A DNA stretch of 11,649 bases, from positions 1 to 11,649 of the forward strand of contig JAUNRP010000034.1 of assembly GCA_030544165.1 (NCBI GenBank), read 5' to 3'. Every line of letters starts with the position of its first letter. Position 1 is the stretch's first letter. This document shows, one piece after another, positions 1-7,575 of the stretch. Source of the stretch: a bacterium (lineage in GTDB: Bacteria; Actinomycetota; Actinomycetes; Actinomycetales; Actinomycetaceae). The position numbers were made by a program, and so were the translations under genes. The notes beneath the pieces were generated by a model that saw only the letters and a list, made by a program, of their open reading frames with translations, ran no database searches and was not told where the DNA came from.

Positions 1-1548
1 GGCCTCCTCCACCGGAACCCCCACCGCGCCAACCCTGCGCATCCACTCCTCGGGCCGCTCCTTGGCGCGCGCCTCGCGTGCCCGCTGCGCCTGCTGGGCC
101 AACACCTGCATCGCCACGAACTGCGGGAGGTGCTTGGCCCGCGGCAGCACGGGACCGGGGACGCTGTGCCCCTCGAAGGTGGCAACCTGCAGCCGCCGCT
201 GGATGGGACCCTGCGCCACGCCGAGCGACTGCGTCCGCTCGTGCGGCACCACCACCAACTCCCGGGTGATCCGCCCGCTGCGCATGAGCATCACGGACCG
301 CGTGATCAGCAGCCCGTTGCGCTTCCACGAGATCGGGTCCACCCACCGCGCCGAGCGCGGCGAGTGCATGAAACCGGCATCCCCCAGGGATCCCACCATC
401 CCCGCATCGAGGGCGGATTGCGGATCGTCCACACCGAGGTCGCGCTGCACCAGCCACAGGGCGCGCAGGGCGATCTCGCGGGAGGCCACCGGGAGCAGCA
501 CCTGGCGCGAGAGGACGTTACTGGTGTTGTCCGTGCTACTGGAGATCCCGTATCCGGCCACATTGATCTCGACCTTCCACCAGTCCTTCCCCCGCCACAG
601 GAACGGCTGGGTGAGCTTCACCGCCTGGATCCGGCCCGGCGGGATGGTCTGGGACTGGGTGGAGAGCAGCCCGTGGCGCAGCCGGATGCCATCCGGGGAG
701 ATCGCCAACGTGTGCCCGAAGTGCCCCGAGAAGTACACCCACGTGACACTCGCGAAGATGAAGAAGACCGGCAGCATCCCCACGAGGCCCATGGGCTCCC
801 CGAGTGCCACCGGGATCGCGAACGCCACCACGAGGGCGATCACCCCGATGATCGTCCCCAGCGAGAGCAGGAGGGAGACCACCAACTGCCCGGCGGGCAG
901 CTCGTTGACCACCCGCTCCGGCGCACGGGCGAACGAGGGCGCCGCGGGGTCCTCCCCCGCCTGCCTCGCCTTCAGACCGGCAGCCCGGGCCAGCACCTCG
1001 GTGCGCAGCCGCTCGGCCTCCTCGTCCTTCAGGTACTCGATGACCACCTTGGAATCGCCCCCACCGGCGGTCTCGATCGCGAGGCTCGAGAGCCCCACCA
1101 GCCGCCCCAGCAGTGGGCGCGTGATGTCCACTCCCTGGATGCGGTTGAGGCGGGCGTGCCGCTGCGAACGGAACAGGATGCCCTTGTGGAAGTAGACCGC
1201 GTCCGCACCGATCGCGTACGCCGTCCGCTTCCACGCGAAATACGAGTACACGAGCGAGATGAGCAGCGCCACCACAAGGATCCCGAGCACCGCCCCGACG
1301 ATCCACAGCGCCGGGAGCCGCCCGAAGTTCCTCAGGATGTCATCGAACGCATAGAACGCGATCGCCGCCATCAGCGCCGCGATCACCTGCCACGACTTGA
1401 TCACCGGCGTCGCCTTGTGCACCCGCCGCCACAGCGCCGAGCCCTCGGCCGGGGCCTGCGGCTCACCCTTCAGGTGGCCCGCCGGTGTGCTCTCCCCCGA
1501 CGACGGACCCCTCCCTGGCGCCTCGACCTGTTGCTGGTCCTCGGTCAC
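1..1548 (-). CDS. Membrane-anchored bacterial PH-domain (bPH2/DUF304, YdbT-like) protein, 3' end outside window
   Basis: The frame is open from a GTG at 1548 to the left edge, giving 516 residues without a stop, so the C-terminus is missing. The start overlaps the previous gene's stop as GTGA, with a weak GGCGGGA upstream. After a Gly/Pro/Glu-rich cytoplasmic tail (1-48) come two hydrophobic segments (about 50-70 and 78-103), then a PH-like domain (about 106-178, containing YFHKGILFR and a following HARLNRIQGVDI stretch). A second membrane pair lies at about 222-248 and 256-275, a second PH-like unit at about 278-365 (RLRHGLLS, then IPPGRIQAVKL), and a third at about 405-490 (MLMRSGRI, then VPHERTQSLGV). 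Repeated membrane-flanked bPH2 units are the hallmark of the YdbT family. The molecular role of this family is poorly known; envelope stress has been suggested in Bacillus. The neighbouring shorter PH protein is the YdbS-like partner. The tail after residue 485 is Arg/Glu/Ala-rich. The family call is secure, the function is not. Confidence 0.85.
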   Translation of the reverse strand, partial: MTEDQQQVEAPGRGPSSGESTPAGHLKGEPQAPAEGSALWRRVHKATPVIKSWQVIAALMAAIAFYAFDDILRNFGRLPALWIVGAVLGILVVALLISLVYSYFAWKRTAYAIGADAVYFHKGILFRSQRHARLNRIQGVDITRPLLGRLVGLSSLAIETAGGGDSKVVIEYLKDEEAERLRTEVLARAAGLKARQAGEDPAAPSFARAPERVVNELPAGQLVVSLLLSLGTIIGVIALVVAFAIPVALGEPMGLVGMLPVFFIFASVTWVYFSGHFGHTLAISPDGIRLRHGLLSTQSQTIPPGRIQAVKLTQPFLWRGKDWWKVEINVAGYGISSSTDNTSNVLSRQVLLPVASREIALRALWLVQRDLGVDDPQSALDAGMVGSLGDAGFMHSPRSARWVDPISWKRNGLLITRSVMLMRSGRITRELVVVPHERTQSLGVAQGPIQRRLQVATFEGHSVPGPVLPRAKHLPQFVAMQVLAQQAQRAREARAKERPEEWMRRVGAVGVPVEEA

Positions 1549-2051
1549 AGTCCCGCCAGCCTCGCCTCGCCGCGTTCCGTCAGGCGGTCGCGGAGCCGGG
1601 CCGCCTCATCCCCGGGCAGCCCCGAGAGGGAGGCGTCCGTGGTGGCGGCGGCGGTGTGGAGCTTGACCTCCGAGACGCCGAAGGCGCGGTCCAACGGCCC
1701 CTGGTGGACGTCCACGAACTGCATGCGGCCGTAGGGCACCACGGTCATGGACTTGAAGAGGATTCCCTTGCGGATGATGAGGTCTTCCTGGGCCTCGGCG
1801 TACCCGATCGCCTTGACCTGCCGGGGGATCAGCCATCCGAGCCAGGCACCGAGCGCCACCGTGAATCCGAGCACGATCGATCCCGCCACCGTCTGCCCGA
1901 GCACCAGCAGCACCACCGCGATGACCAGCAGGATCGCGAGCGGGATGGCCCAACTGATGTAGCGCACCTTCACGAGGTTCAGGGAGACGGGCCGGAACGT
2001 GAGGCCCTCGGGCTCGAACGGCCCGCGCCTCGGGGCATCTGGCATGGTCAT
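1545..2051 (-). CDS. Membrane-anchored bacterial PH-domain (bPH2, YdbS-like) protein
   Basis: This is a 168-residue protein with two transmembrane segments (about 33-53 and 56-76) followed by one bacterial PH-like domain (about 80-155), containing DLIIRKGILFKSMTVVPYGR and then FVDVHQGPLDRAFGVSEV. The motif layout (basic-G-aromatic turn, then R-x-Q-x-V-D) is typical of DUF304/bPH2. I chose the ATG at 2051 because AGAGGA lies five bases upstream. Earlier in-frame ATGs at 2129, 2123, 2078 and 2075 lack a ribosome binding site, and the first would overlap the DUF3180 gene by 50 bases. An ATG at 2045 is possible. The stop overlaps the GTG of the larger PH-domain gene by four bases, so the pair is probably co-translated and may form a complex, as inferred for YdbS/YdbT pairs. 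The biochemical role is unknown. Expected location is the cytoplasmic membrane with the PH domain inside. Confidence 0.85.
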   Translation of the reverse strand: MTMPDAPRRGPFEPEGLTFRPVSLNLVKVRYISWAIPLAILLVIAVVLLVLGQTVAGSIVLGFTVALGAWLGWLIPRQVKAIGYAEAQEDLIIRKGILFKSMTVVPYGRMQFVDVHQGPLDRAFGVSEVKLHTAAATTDASLSGLPGDEAARLRDRLTERGEARLAGL

Positions 2052-2056
2052 TGGAT

Positions 2057-2062
2057 TCCTCT
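2057..2062 (-). promoter_or_regulatory. Ribosome binding site deciding the YdbS-like start
   Basis: Read on the minus strand the sequence is AGAGGA, five bases before the ATG at 2051. It is the only purine-rich element correctly placed for any of the candidate starts of this gene, so it favours the 168-residue form. Confidence 0.5.
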
Positions 2063-2079
2063 CGCTCTCCAGCATCATC

Positions 2080-2565
2080 TCAGGCGGCGGTGGGTGCCGT
2101 GGGCTCTCGGCCTCCCGGTCCATCCTCATCCGGCGGATCGATCCGGCACCAGCCCTCCACCAGGATCCCCACCACCACCATCACTCCGGCCACGAGGATC
2201 CCCACCAGCCCGGAGATCAGCAGCTCCACCCGCACCGGTGCGCTCGGCAGCCCCATCACGAACAGTGCCACCGCCGCGAAGTACCCCGCGAGCAGCGATC
2301 CCACCACGGCGGCGGTCTTGGCCATCATCGCGATCCGGGCCGCCTCCAGGGGCGTCATGTTGGTGTCCCCACCCTCCACCATCTGACGCACAGCCCGGCC
2401 GCGGACGAACACCCACAGCGTGATCACGGCCATGAAGGCGTGGGTGAGCCAGGTGGCCCGGGGCGTGGGCGCCCCCATCCCCTGGGCCAGTACGAACACC
2501 GCGTAGCTTCCCATCGCCGCCACCACGAAGGCGCCCACGATCGTCACCCACGATGTGCGGCTCAC
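2080..2565 (-). CDS. DUF3180 family integral membrane protein
   Basis: The protein has 161 residues and about four hydrophobic helices: 7-28, 38-55, 84-105 and 113-138. A short acidic, Pro/Gly-rich C-terminal tail (142-161) follows. The layout fits DUF3180, an actinobacterial family of unknown function usually found right after the folK gene; I recognise it from that layout, size and position rather than from a catalytic motif. The start is GTG at 2565: the stop of folB-folK and this start share GTGA, and GAGGAG stands five bases upstream. Longer in-frame versions starting with ATG up to 2829 read through the folK coding region in another frame, are Arg/Gly-rich and not credible. The gene is almost certainly co-transcribed with the folate genes. 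Whether it takes part in folate or pterin handling, or is only a passenger, cannot be told here. Confidence 0.85.
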   Translation of the reverse strand: MSRTSWVTIVGAFVVAAMGSYAVFVLAQGMGAPTPRATWLTHAFMAVITLWVFVRGRAVRQMVEGGDTNMTPLEAARIAMMAKTAAVVGSLLAGYFAAVALFVMGLPSAPVRVELLISGLVGILVAGVMVVVGILVEGWCRIDPPDEDGPGGREPTAPTAA

Positions 2566-3428
2566 ACCCACTCCTCGCGCGTCTCGAGGATCTCCCCCAC
2601 CATGCGGGTGGCCCGCGGCGCAAGCGGCGTTCCGTCCAGCTCGAACCCGGGGGCCACCGCGGCCCACGGGACCACCACGAAGGCCCGCTCCCCCGCGCCG
2701 GGGTGGGGCAGGGCCAACTCGGCGTCGTCGGAGTGCAGGTCCCCGTATGCGAGCAGGTCCACGTCCAGGGTGCGCGGCCCCCAGCGGACCTCGCGGAGCC
2801 GGCCGGCGGCCCGCTCGAGGCGGTGGCACAGGTCCAGGACCTCACGCGCGGCGAGGCGGGTGCGGCCGGTGACCACGGTGTTGAGGTAGTCGGACTGGGG
2901 ATCGCTTCCCGGCAGGGTCATCGCGGCGGTGCGGACCAGCGGCCCCACCGCCACCTCGTCAAGCACCTCCCGTAGCTCCCCGACGGCGGAGCGCAGGTGG
3001 CCCTCCACGTCGCCCACGTTGCCCCCGAGTCCCAGTGCCACCGTGACCGGTTCCAGCGGCACCACGGTGAGGGGGGTGCGGCGGATGGTGAGGGAGACGT
3101 CCGCGAAGGGCACCGAGACGGGGGCCTCCGGCTTGTGGAGCACCACCGTGGCGGCGCGGACGCCCGGGAACGCGAGGACCGCGGCGGCCATGCGCTCGGC
3201 CACGGTCTCCACCAGGTTGGCGGGCTCGGAGGTGAGGACGCGGTGGAGGGCGTCCGCCACATCGGCGTAGGAGACGGCGTCCCGCACGGAGTCGGTGCGC
3301 GCGGGCTCGCGGGTGTCCAGCTCGTAGCCCACATCGAGCACGAACCGCTGCCCCTGCTCCCGCTCGAAGCTGAAGACCCCGTGGTAGGCGTGGGCGGTGA
3401 TACCGGTGAGCCAGATGGTGTCGCTCAT
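2562..3428 (-). CDS. folK: Bifunctional dihydroneopterin aldolase / 6-hydroxymethyl-dihydropterin pyrophosphokinase (FolB-FolK fusion)
   Basis: This cytoplasmic enzyme of 288 residues carries out two consecutive folate steps. The FolB part (about 1-120) cleaves 7,8-dihydroneopterin to 6-hydroxymethyl-dihydropterin plus glycolaldehyde. It shows HGVFSFEREQGQRFVLDV at 16-33, Tyr54, the conserved Glu in LVETVAERM (Glu74) and the catalytic Lys in HKPEAP (Lys99). The FolK part (about 127-288) transfers pyrophosphate from ATP. It shows ALGLGGNVGD (131-140), YLNTVV (181-186), GRLREVRWGPRTLDVDLL with the metal-binding Asp222 and Asp224, and LPHPGAGERAFVVVPW (240-255). The usual aromatic residues of the pterin loop (SxxYxT and P-W-G) are replaced (VRTAAMTLPG, 165-174). 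The ATG at 3428 overlaps the folP stop as ATGA and has a strong GAAGGAGG seven bases upstream, so longer versions from 3518 are rejected. Both active sites look intact otherwise. Confidence 0.96.
   Translation of the reverse strand: MSDTIWLTGITAHAYHGVFSFEREQGQRFVLDVGYELDTREPARTDSVRDAVSYADVADALHRVLTSEPANLVETVAERMAAAVLAFPGVRAATVVLHKPEAPVSVPFADVSLTIRRTPLTVVPLEPVTVALGLGGNVGDVEGHLRSAVGELREVLDEVAVGPLVRTAAMTLPGSDPQSDYLNTVVTGRTRLAAREVLDLCHRLERAAGRLREVRWGPRTLDVDLLAYGDLHSDDAELALPHPGAGERAFVVVPWAAVAPGFELDGTPLAPRATRMVGEILETREEWV
2571..2576 (-). promoter_or_regulatory. Ribosome binding site supporting the GTG start of the DUF3180 gene
   Basis: The minus strand reads GAGGAG five bases before GTG at 2565. 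It lies inside the last codons of folB-folK and supports the four-base overlapping start. Confidence 0.55.
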
Positions 3429-4267
3429 GGGCGCGCCTCCTTCCGCGCAGCTCCCCACGCCTCGGCCACCCGCACGGCGTCGCGGGAGGGCCTGACCTCG
3501 TGGACCCGCACCCCCCACACCCCGGCCAGGGCCGCCAGGGCGGTGATGGCGGCAGTGGCGTGGTCGCGTTCGGCAGGATCGGCGGCGCGGTCCTCCGGCG
3601 GGATCGCCCCGAGGAACCGCTTGCGCGAGGCCCCCACCAGCACGGGGAAGCCGAGGGCCCGGAACCGCTCCAGCGAGGCGAGCACCTCCCAGTTCTGGTT
3701 CCCCTCCTTGGCGAAGCCCAGGCCCGGATCCAGAATGATCGCGGACTCCGCGATCCCGGCAGCCACCGCGGCGGCCACGCGCCCCTCCAGCTCCGCGATC
3801 ACCTCTCCCACGAGGTCCTCCCCGTAGCGGGCCAGGTCCACCATGGTGGTGGGCTCTCCGCGCGAGTGCTGCAGGATGTAGGGCACCGCCAGGTCCGCCA
3901 CGGCCCCCAGCATCGCAGGGTCCGAGGTGCCCCCGGAGACGTCGTTGACGATCGCGGCCCCGGCCTGAACGGCGGCGATGGCCGTGGAGGCGTTGAGCGT
4001 GTCCACGGAGATCACGTGTCCGGCTGCCGCGAGCTCCTCGATCACCCCGATGATCCGCTCCTGCTCCTCCTCCGTGCTCACCCGCGTGGCCCCCGGGCGC
4101 GTGGATTCACCACCCACGTCCAGGATGTCTGCGCCGTCGTCGGACATGGAAAGCCCCCGCGCAACGGCACGGGACGGATCGGCCCAGGCGCCGCCGTCGG
4201 AGAAGGAATCGGGCGTGACGTTGAGGACCCCCATGACGAGGGTGCGGGAGGCGGTGAGGGGGCCCAT
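3425..4267 (-). CDS. folP: Dihydropteroate synthase
   Basis: DHPS condenses 6-hydroxymethyl-dihydropterin pyrophosphate with p-aminobenzoate to give dihydropteroate in the cytosol; it is the sulfonamide target. The 280-residue TIM-barrel protein has all family landmarks: MGVLNVTPDSFSDGG (12-26), DILDVGGESTRPGA (47-60), SVDT (87-90), NDVSGG (108-113), LDPGLGFAK (179-187), GASRKRFLG (212-220) and RVHEV (254-258). Residues corresponding to the pterin and pyrophosphate contacts are present (Asn109, Asp180, Lys216, Arg254 by motif position). The usual MHxRG strand reads QHSRGEP here (133-139). The ATG at 4267 is seven bases after the folE stop and has no visible Shine-Dalgarno, so translation probably depends on coupling to folE. 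The next in-frame ATG (residue 12) would remove the first strand. No sulfonamide-resistance insertion is apparent. Confidence 0.97.
   Translation of the reverse strand: MGPLTASRTLVMGVLNVTPDSFSDGGAWADPSRAVARGLSMSDDGADILDVGGESTRPGATRVSTEEEQERIIGVIEELAAAGHVISVDTLNASTAIAAVQAGAAIVNDVSGGTSDPAMLGAVADLAVPYILQHSRGEPTTMVDLARYGEDLVGEVIAELEGRVAAAVAAGIAESAIILDPGLGFAKEGNQNWEVLASLERFRALGFPVLVGASRKRFLGAIPPEDRAADPAERDHATAAITALAALAGVWGVRVHEVRPSRDAVRVAEAWGAARKEARP
3436..3443 (-). promoter_or_regulatory. Strong ribosome binding site of folB-folK
   Basis: The minus strand reads GAAGGAGG, seven bases before the ATG at 3428, and sits inside the 3' end of folP. It is one of the best Shine-Dalgarno matches in the window and fixes the fusion's start at MSDTIW. 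Confidence 0.65.
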
Positions 4268-4274
4268 GGAGGGG

Positions 4275-4898
4275 CTACTTGCCGGCCATGAGGAGGCTCA
4301 TCGCCTCCGCCCGGGTGGCGTGGTGGCGCAGGTGGCCGCGCACGGCGGAGGTGATGGTGGTGGCACCGGGCTTGCGGACCCCGCGCATGGACATGCACAG
4401 GTGCTCGGCCTCGATCACCACGATCACGCCCGCGGCGCCCAGGTGGTCCACCAGGGCATCGGCGATCTGGGTGGTGAGTCGCTCCTGCACCTGGGGTCGG
4501 CGGGAGTAGCCGTTCACGAGGCGGGCGAGCTTGGACAGGCCCGTGACCTTGCCCTCCTCCCCGGGGATGTAGCCCACGTGGGCGCGGCCGTGGAAGGGCA
4601 GGAGGTGGTGCTCGCACATGGAGTACATGTCGATGTCACGCACGATGATGAGTTCCTCGTGGCCGATCTCGAACTGGGTGCGCAGCACCTCGTCCGGATC
4701 GCTGTGGAGGCCGGAGAAGACCTCCTCGTAGGCGCGGGCGATCCGGTCCGGGGTGCCCGCGAGCCCGGGGCGGTCCGGGTCCTCCCCGATCGCCTCCAGG
4801 AGCGAGCGGATGGCCCGCCGCACGCCCTCCGCGTCATACGGGCGCTCCTGGCCCGGGGCCAGGCCGTGGTCCACCGGCATCTGGATGGGCTCACGCAT
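4275..4898 (-). CDS. folE: GTP cyclohydrolase I
   Basis: GCH-I converts GTP to 7,8-dihydroneopterin triphosphate plus formate, the entry step to folate, acting as a zinc-dependent decamer in the cytosol. The 207-residue protein shows the zinc and catalytic motif MYSMCEHHLLPFHGRAHVGY (91-110; Cys95 and His98 as ligands, His97 catalytic by alignment with the E. coli enzyme), the tetrahedral GTP pocket region GLSKLARLVNGYSRRPQVQE (120-139), and EHLCMSMRGVRKPGATT (165-181), which supplies the third zinc ligand Cys168. It is a canonical type IA enzyme. The ATG at 4898 overlaps the ftsH stop by eight bases, with only a weak G-run upstream. A longer in-frame version to 5003 lies in ftsH coding sequence and is unlikely. 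The pABA-independent steps continue directly in folP and folB-folK downstream. Confidence 0.97.
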   Translation of the reverse strand: MREPIQMPVDHGLAPGQERPYDAEGVRRAIRSLLEAIGEDPDRPGLAGTPDRIARAYEEVFSGLHSDPDEVLRTQFEIGHEELIIVRDIDMYSMCEHHLLPFHGRAHVGYIPGEEGKVTGLSKLARLVNGYSRRPQVQERLTTQIADALVDHLGAAGVIVVIEAEHLCMSMRGVRKPGATTITSAVRGHLRHHATRAEAMSLLMAGK

Positions 4899-6960
4899 CG
4901 AGGCCCCCCGTGGGATCCCCCACGGTGCCGCCGTCCGGGGTCTCCCCCAGCCCGATCGCGCCCTCCGGGTTGGCGTGCGCCGCCTGGTCCTGGGGCAGCT
5001 CACCGGCGGTGCCGGCCGCCACCTCGGCCGGGGAGTCCACTGGCGGGATATCCGAGACGGGGCGGTCCGGATCGGTGGTCCAGATGCTGCGGGGCTCGCG
5101 CTTCACGATGGGCGCGAAGACCTCCTTGAGCTCCTTCTCGTTGAGGGTCTCGCGCTCGAGGAGTTCGAGGACCAGGTGGTCCAACACCCCGCGGTACTCA
5201 TTCAGGATCTCCCAGGCCTCCTCGTGGGCGCCGTCCATGAGGGCGCGAACCTCGTCATCGATCGCGCCGGCCATCTCCTCGGAGTAGTCGCGCTGGTGGC
5301 CGAGGTCCCGGCCCAGGAAGGGCTCGGAGTTGGTGGTTCCCAGCTTCACGGAGCCCACCCGGGCGCTCATGCCGTACTGGGTGACCATCTTCCGGGCGAT
5401 GGCGGTGGCCTTCTCGATATCGTTCGAGGCGCCCGTGGTGGGATCGTGGAACACGATCTCCTCCGCCACACGCCCGCCCATGGCGTAGGCGAGCTGGTCC
5501 AGCAGCTCGTTGCGGGAGGTGGAGTAGCGGTCCTCCGTGGGCATCACCATGGTGTAGCCGAGCGCCCGGCCGCGCGGCAGGATGGTCACCTTGGTGACCG
5601 GGTCCGTGTAGCGCAGCGCCGCCGCCACCACCGCGTGGCCACCCTCGTGGTACGCGGTGATCTTCTTCTCCTTCTCGTTCATCACGCGGGTGCGCTTCTG
5701 GGGGCCCGCGATCACGCGATCGATGGCCTCGTCCAGCGCCCGGTTGTCGATGAGCTGGGCGTAGGAGCGGGCGGTCAGCAGCGCCGCCTCGTTCAGCACG
5801 TTCGCCAGGTCCGCACCGGAGAAGCCGGGGGTGCGCTTGGCCACCGTGCGCAGGTCAACGGACTCGCTCATGGGCTTGCCCTTGGAGTGCACCTGCAGGA
5901 TCTTGAGCCGGCCCTCCAGGTCCGGGGCCTCCACGGAGATCTGGCGGTCGAACCGGCCGGGGCGCAGCAGCGCGGGGTCCAGCACGTCCGGCCGGTTGGT
6001 GGCGGCGATCAGGATGACGTTGGTGCCCGAATCGAACCCGTCCATCTCCACCAGGAGCTGGTTGAGGGTCTGCTCGCGCTCATCGTGCCCGCCGCCCATG
6101 CCGGCGCCGCGGTGGCGGCCCACCGCATCGATCTCATCGATGAAGATGATGGCCGGGGCGTTCTCCTTGGCCTGGTCGAACAGGTCACGCACGCGGCTCG
6201 CGCCCACGCCCACGAACATCTCCACGAACTCCGAGGCGGAGATCGAGTAGAACGGCACCCCGGCCTCGCCCGCCACCGCGCGGGCGATCAGGGTCTTACC
6301 GGTTCCGGGCGGCCCGTAGAGCAGCACGCCCCGCGGGATCTTGGCGCCTACCGCCTGGAACTTGGCGGGCTCGGAGAGGAACTCCTTGATCTCCTGGAGC
6401 TCCTCCACGGCCTCGTCCACGCCCGCCACATCGGCGAACGTCACGTCCGGGTTCTCCTTGTTGACCATCTTGGCCCGGGACTTGCCGAACCTCATGACCC
6501 CGCCGGCCCCGCCCTGCATCCGGCTCATCAGGAACCAGAAGATTCCCACGAAGATCATGAGGGGCAGGATGAGGGAGAGGAGGGAGACGAAGAAGTTGGG
6601 CTGCGGCATCACCGAGTTGTGACCGTTGTCCGGATCCGCGCGCTCCACCAGCGAGACCACCTCATCGCCCTGGTGCTCCACGTAGTAGAACGCCACGTCC
6701 GTGCCCACGTCCTTGGTGCTGCCATCGCGCTGGGTGGTGGTGTGCGCCCGCGCGAGCTCGAGGGAGACCTTCTGCTCCACCCCGTTGATCTCCACGCGCT
6801 CGATCCCGGTGCGCTGCCGCAGCAGCTCCATGCCCTCCGAGGTGGGGATCGTGGAGACCTGCGGGGAGGTCAGCAGGCTGAACAGGAGGAAGAATCCGAT
6901 CGCGAGCGCGAGGAGGCCCCAGGCCATCTGCGGGCTGCGAGTCTTCTTCTTGGTTTCCAT
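4891..6960 (-). CDS. ftsH: ATP-dependent zinc metalloprotease FtsH
   Basis: FtsH is a membrane-bound hexameric AAA protease that extracts and degrades membrane and short-lived cytosolic proteins. The 689-residue protein has an N-terminal transmembrane helix (about 13-32), a short extracytoplasmic domain (35-122), and a second helix (about 123-145). The AAA module follows, with Walker A GPPGTGKT (216-223), pore loop FVGVG (249-253), Walker B IIFIDEID (271-278) and the second region of homology around AATNRPDVLDPALLRPGRFD (319-338). The protease domain has zinc site HEGGH (438-442) and the third ligand in SNDIEKAT (Asp514). The tail after about 622 is acidic and Pro/Gly-rich, probably disordered. 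Length fits actinobacterial FtsH. The ATG at 6960 has only a weak GAAAG upstream. It follows hpt after 60 bases and overlaps folE by eight. Confidence 0.98.
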   Translation of the reverse strand: METKKKTRSPQMAWGLLALAIGFFLLFSLLTSPQVSTIPTSEGMELLRQRTGIERVEINGVEQKVSLELARAHTTTQRDGSTKDVGTDVAFYYVEHQGDEVVSLVERADPDNGHNSVMPQPNFFVSLLSLILPLMIFVGIFWFLMSRMQGGAGGVMRFGKSRAKMVNKENPDVTFADVAGVDEAVEELQEIKEFLSEPAKFQAVGAKIPRGVLLYGPPGTGKTLIARAVAGEAGVPFYSISASEFVEMFVGVGASRVRDLFDQAKENAPAIIFIDEIDAVGRHRGAGMGGGHDEREQTLNQLLVEMDGFDSGTNVILIAATNRPDVLDPALLRPGRFDRQISVEAPDLEGRLKILQVHSKGKPMSESVDLRTVAKRTPGFSGADLANVLNEAALLTARSYAQLIDNRALDEAIDRVIAGPQKRTRVMNEKEKKITAYHEGGHAVVAAALRYTDPVTKVTILPRGRALGYTMVMPTEDRYSTSRNELLDQLAYAMGGRVAEEIVFHDPTTGASNDIEKATAIARKMVTQYGMSARVGSVKLGTTNSEPFLGRDLGHQRDYSEEMAGAIDDEVRALMDGAHEEAWEILNEYRGVLDHLVLELLERETLNEKELKEVFAPIVKREPRSIWTTDPDRPVSDIPPVDSPAEVAAGTAGELPQDQAAHANPEGAIGLGETPDGGTVGDPTGGLDA

Positions 6961-7020
6961 CGGCGAGGCTTTCGGTTGGGGTGTTGGAGCGGGAGGACCG
7001 GCGGGGTGAGCCTAGCGGCC

Positions 7021-7575
7021 CTATCCCCCGTACACGTGGGGCGCGAGCGTCCCCACGAACGGGAGGGTGCGGTAGTCCCCCGCATAGTCGAGGCCGTAGC
7101 CCACCACGAACTCGTTGGGGATGTCGAATCCCACGTGGTCCACGTGCACCTCCACCTTGGCCGCCTCGGGCTTGCGCAGCACCGTGGCGATCCGCAGCGA
7201 CTTGGGCTCCCGGGACTTCAGGTTGGCGATCAGCCAGGACAGCGTGAGCCCCGAATCGATGATGTCCTCCACGATCAGCACGTTCACATCGTGGATGTCC
7301 GAGGCGAGGTCCTTCAGGATGCGCACCACGCCCGAGGACTTGGTGCCCGAGCCGTAGGAGCTCACCGCCATCCAGTCCATCTGCGCGGGTGTGCTGAGCT
7401 TGCGGGAGAGGTCCGCCATGGCCATGACCGCCCCGTTCAGGACGCCCACGAGCAGCACCTTCTCGCCCTGGTAGTACGCATCGATCTCCGCGGCCATCTC
7501 GGTCAGCCGCGCATCGATCTCCTCGGCCGAGATCAGGACCTTCTCGATCTCGCCCTCAACGTCCTTCGCGTCCAC
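7021..7575 (-). CDS. hpt: Hypoxanthine-guanine phosphoribosyltransferase
   Basis: This cytosolic purine-salvage enzyme transfers phosphoribose from PRPP to hypoxanthine or guanine. The 184-residue type I phosphoribosyltransferase fold is recognised by the PRPP-binding motif LIVEDIIDSGLTLSWL (100-115), the flexible-loop signature SSYGSGTKSSG (72-82), the early LNGAV (46-50) and the C-terminal base-binding part FVVGYGLDY (156-164). The start is GTG at 7575, with AAGGAG six bases upstream, so the first 20 bases overlap the end of tilS. The tilS-hpt-ftsH order is shared with Firmicutes; in Bacillus subtilis TilS and HprT have been reported to act together as an activator of ftsH transcription. 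Whether that holds in Actinobacteria is unknown. Xanthine specificity cannot be excluded from sequence alone. Confidence 0.96.
   Translation of the reverse strand: MDAKDVEGEIEKVLISAEEIDARLTEMAAEIDAYYQGEKVLLVGVLNGAVMAMADLSRKLSTPAQMDWMAVSSYGSGTKSSGVVRILKDLASDIHDVNVLIVEDIIDSGLTLSWLIANLKSREPKSLRIATVLRKPEAAKVEVHVDHVGFDIPNEFVVGYGLDYAGDYRTLPFVGTLAPHVYGG

Noticed and set aside
536..1306. Minus-strand 256-codon open frame within the left-edge gene
   Set aside because: It is in a different register from the PH-domain protein and gives Gly/Arg/Ala-rich sequence without structure; the true frame is open across the whole 1-1548 stretch.
130..1734. Long plus-strand open frame opposite the two PH-domain genes
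   Set aside because: Its product is Arg/His/Pro-rich without domains. The minus-strand frame gives clear membrane helices and PH-like units, and overlaps its neighbour by GTGA.
7009..7014. TAGGCT on the minus strand as a -10 element for ftsH
   Set aside because: It matches only the loose TAnnnT form and no -35-like hexamer lies at a suitable distance within the hpt end.
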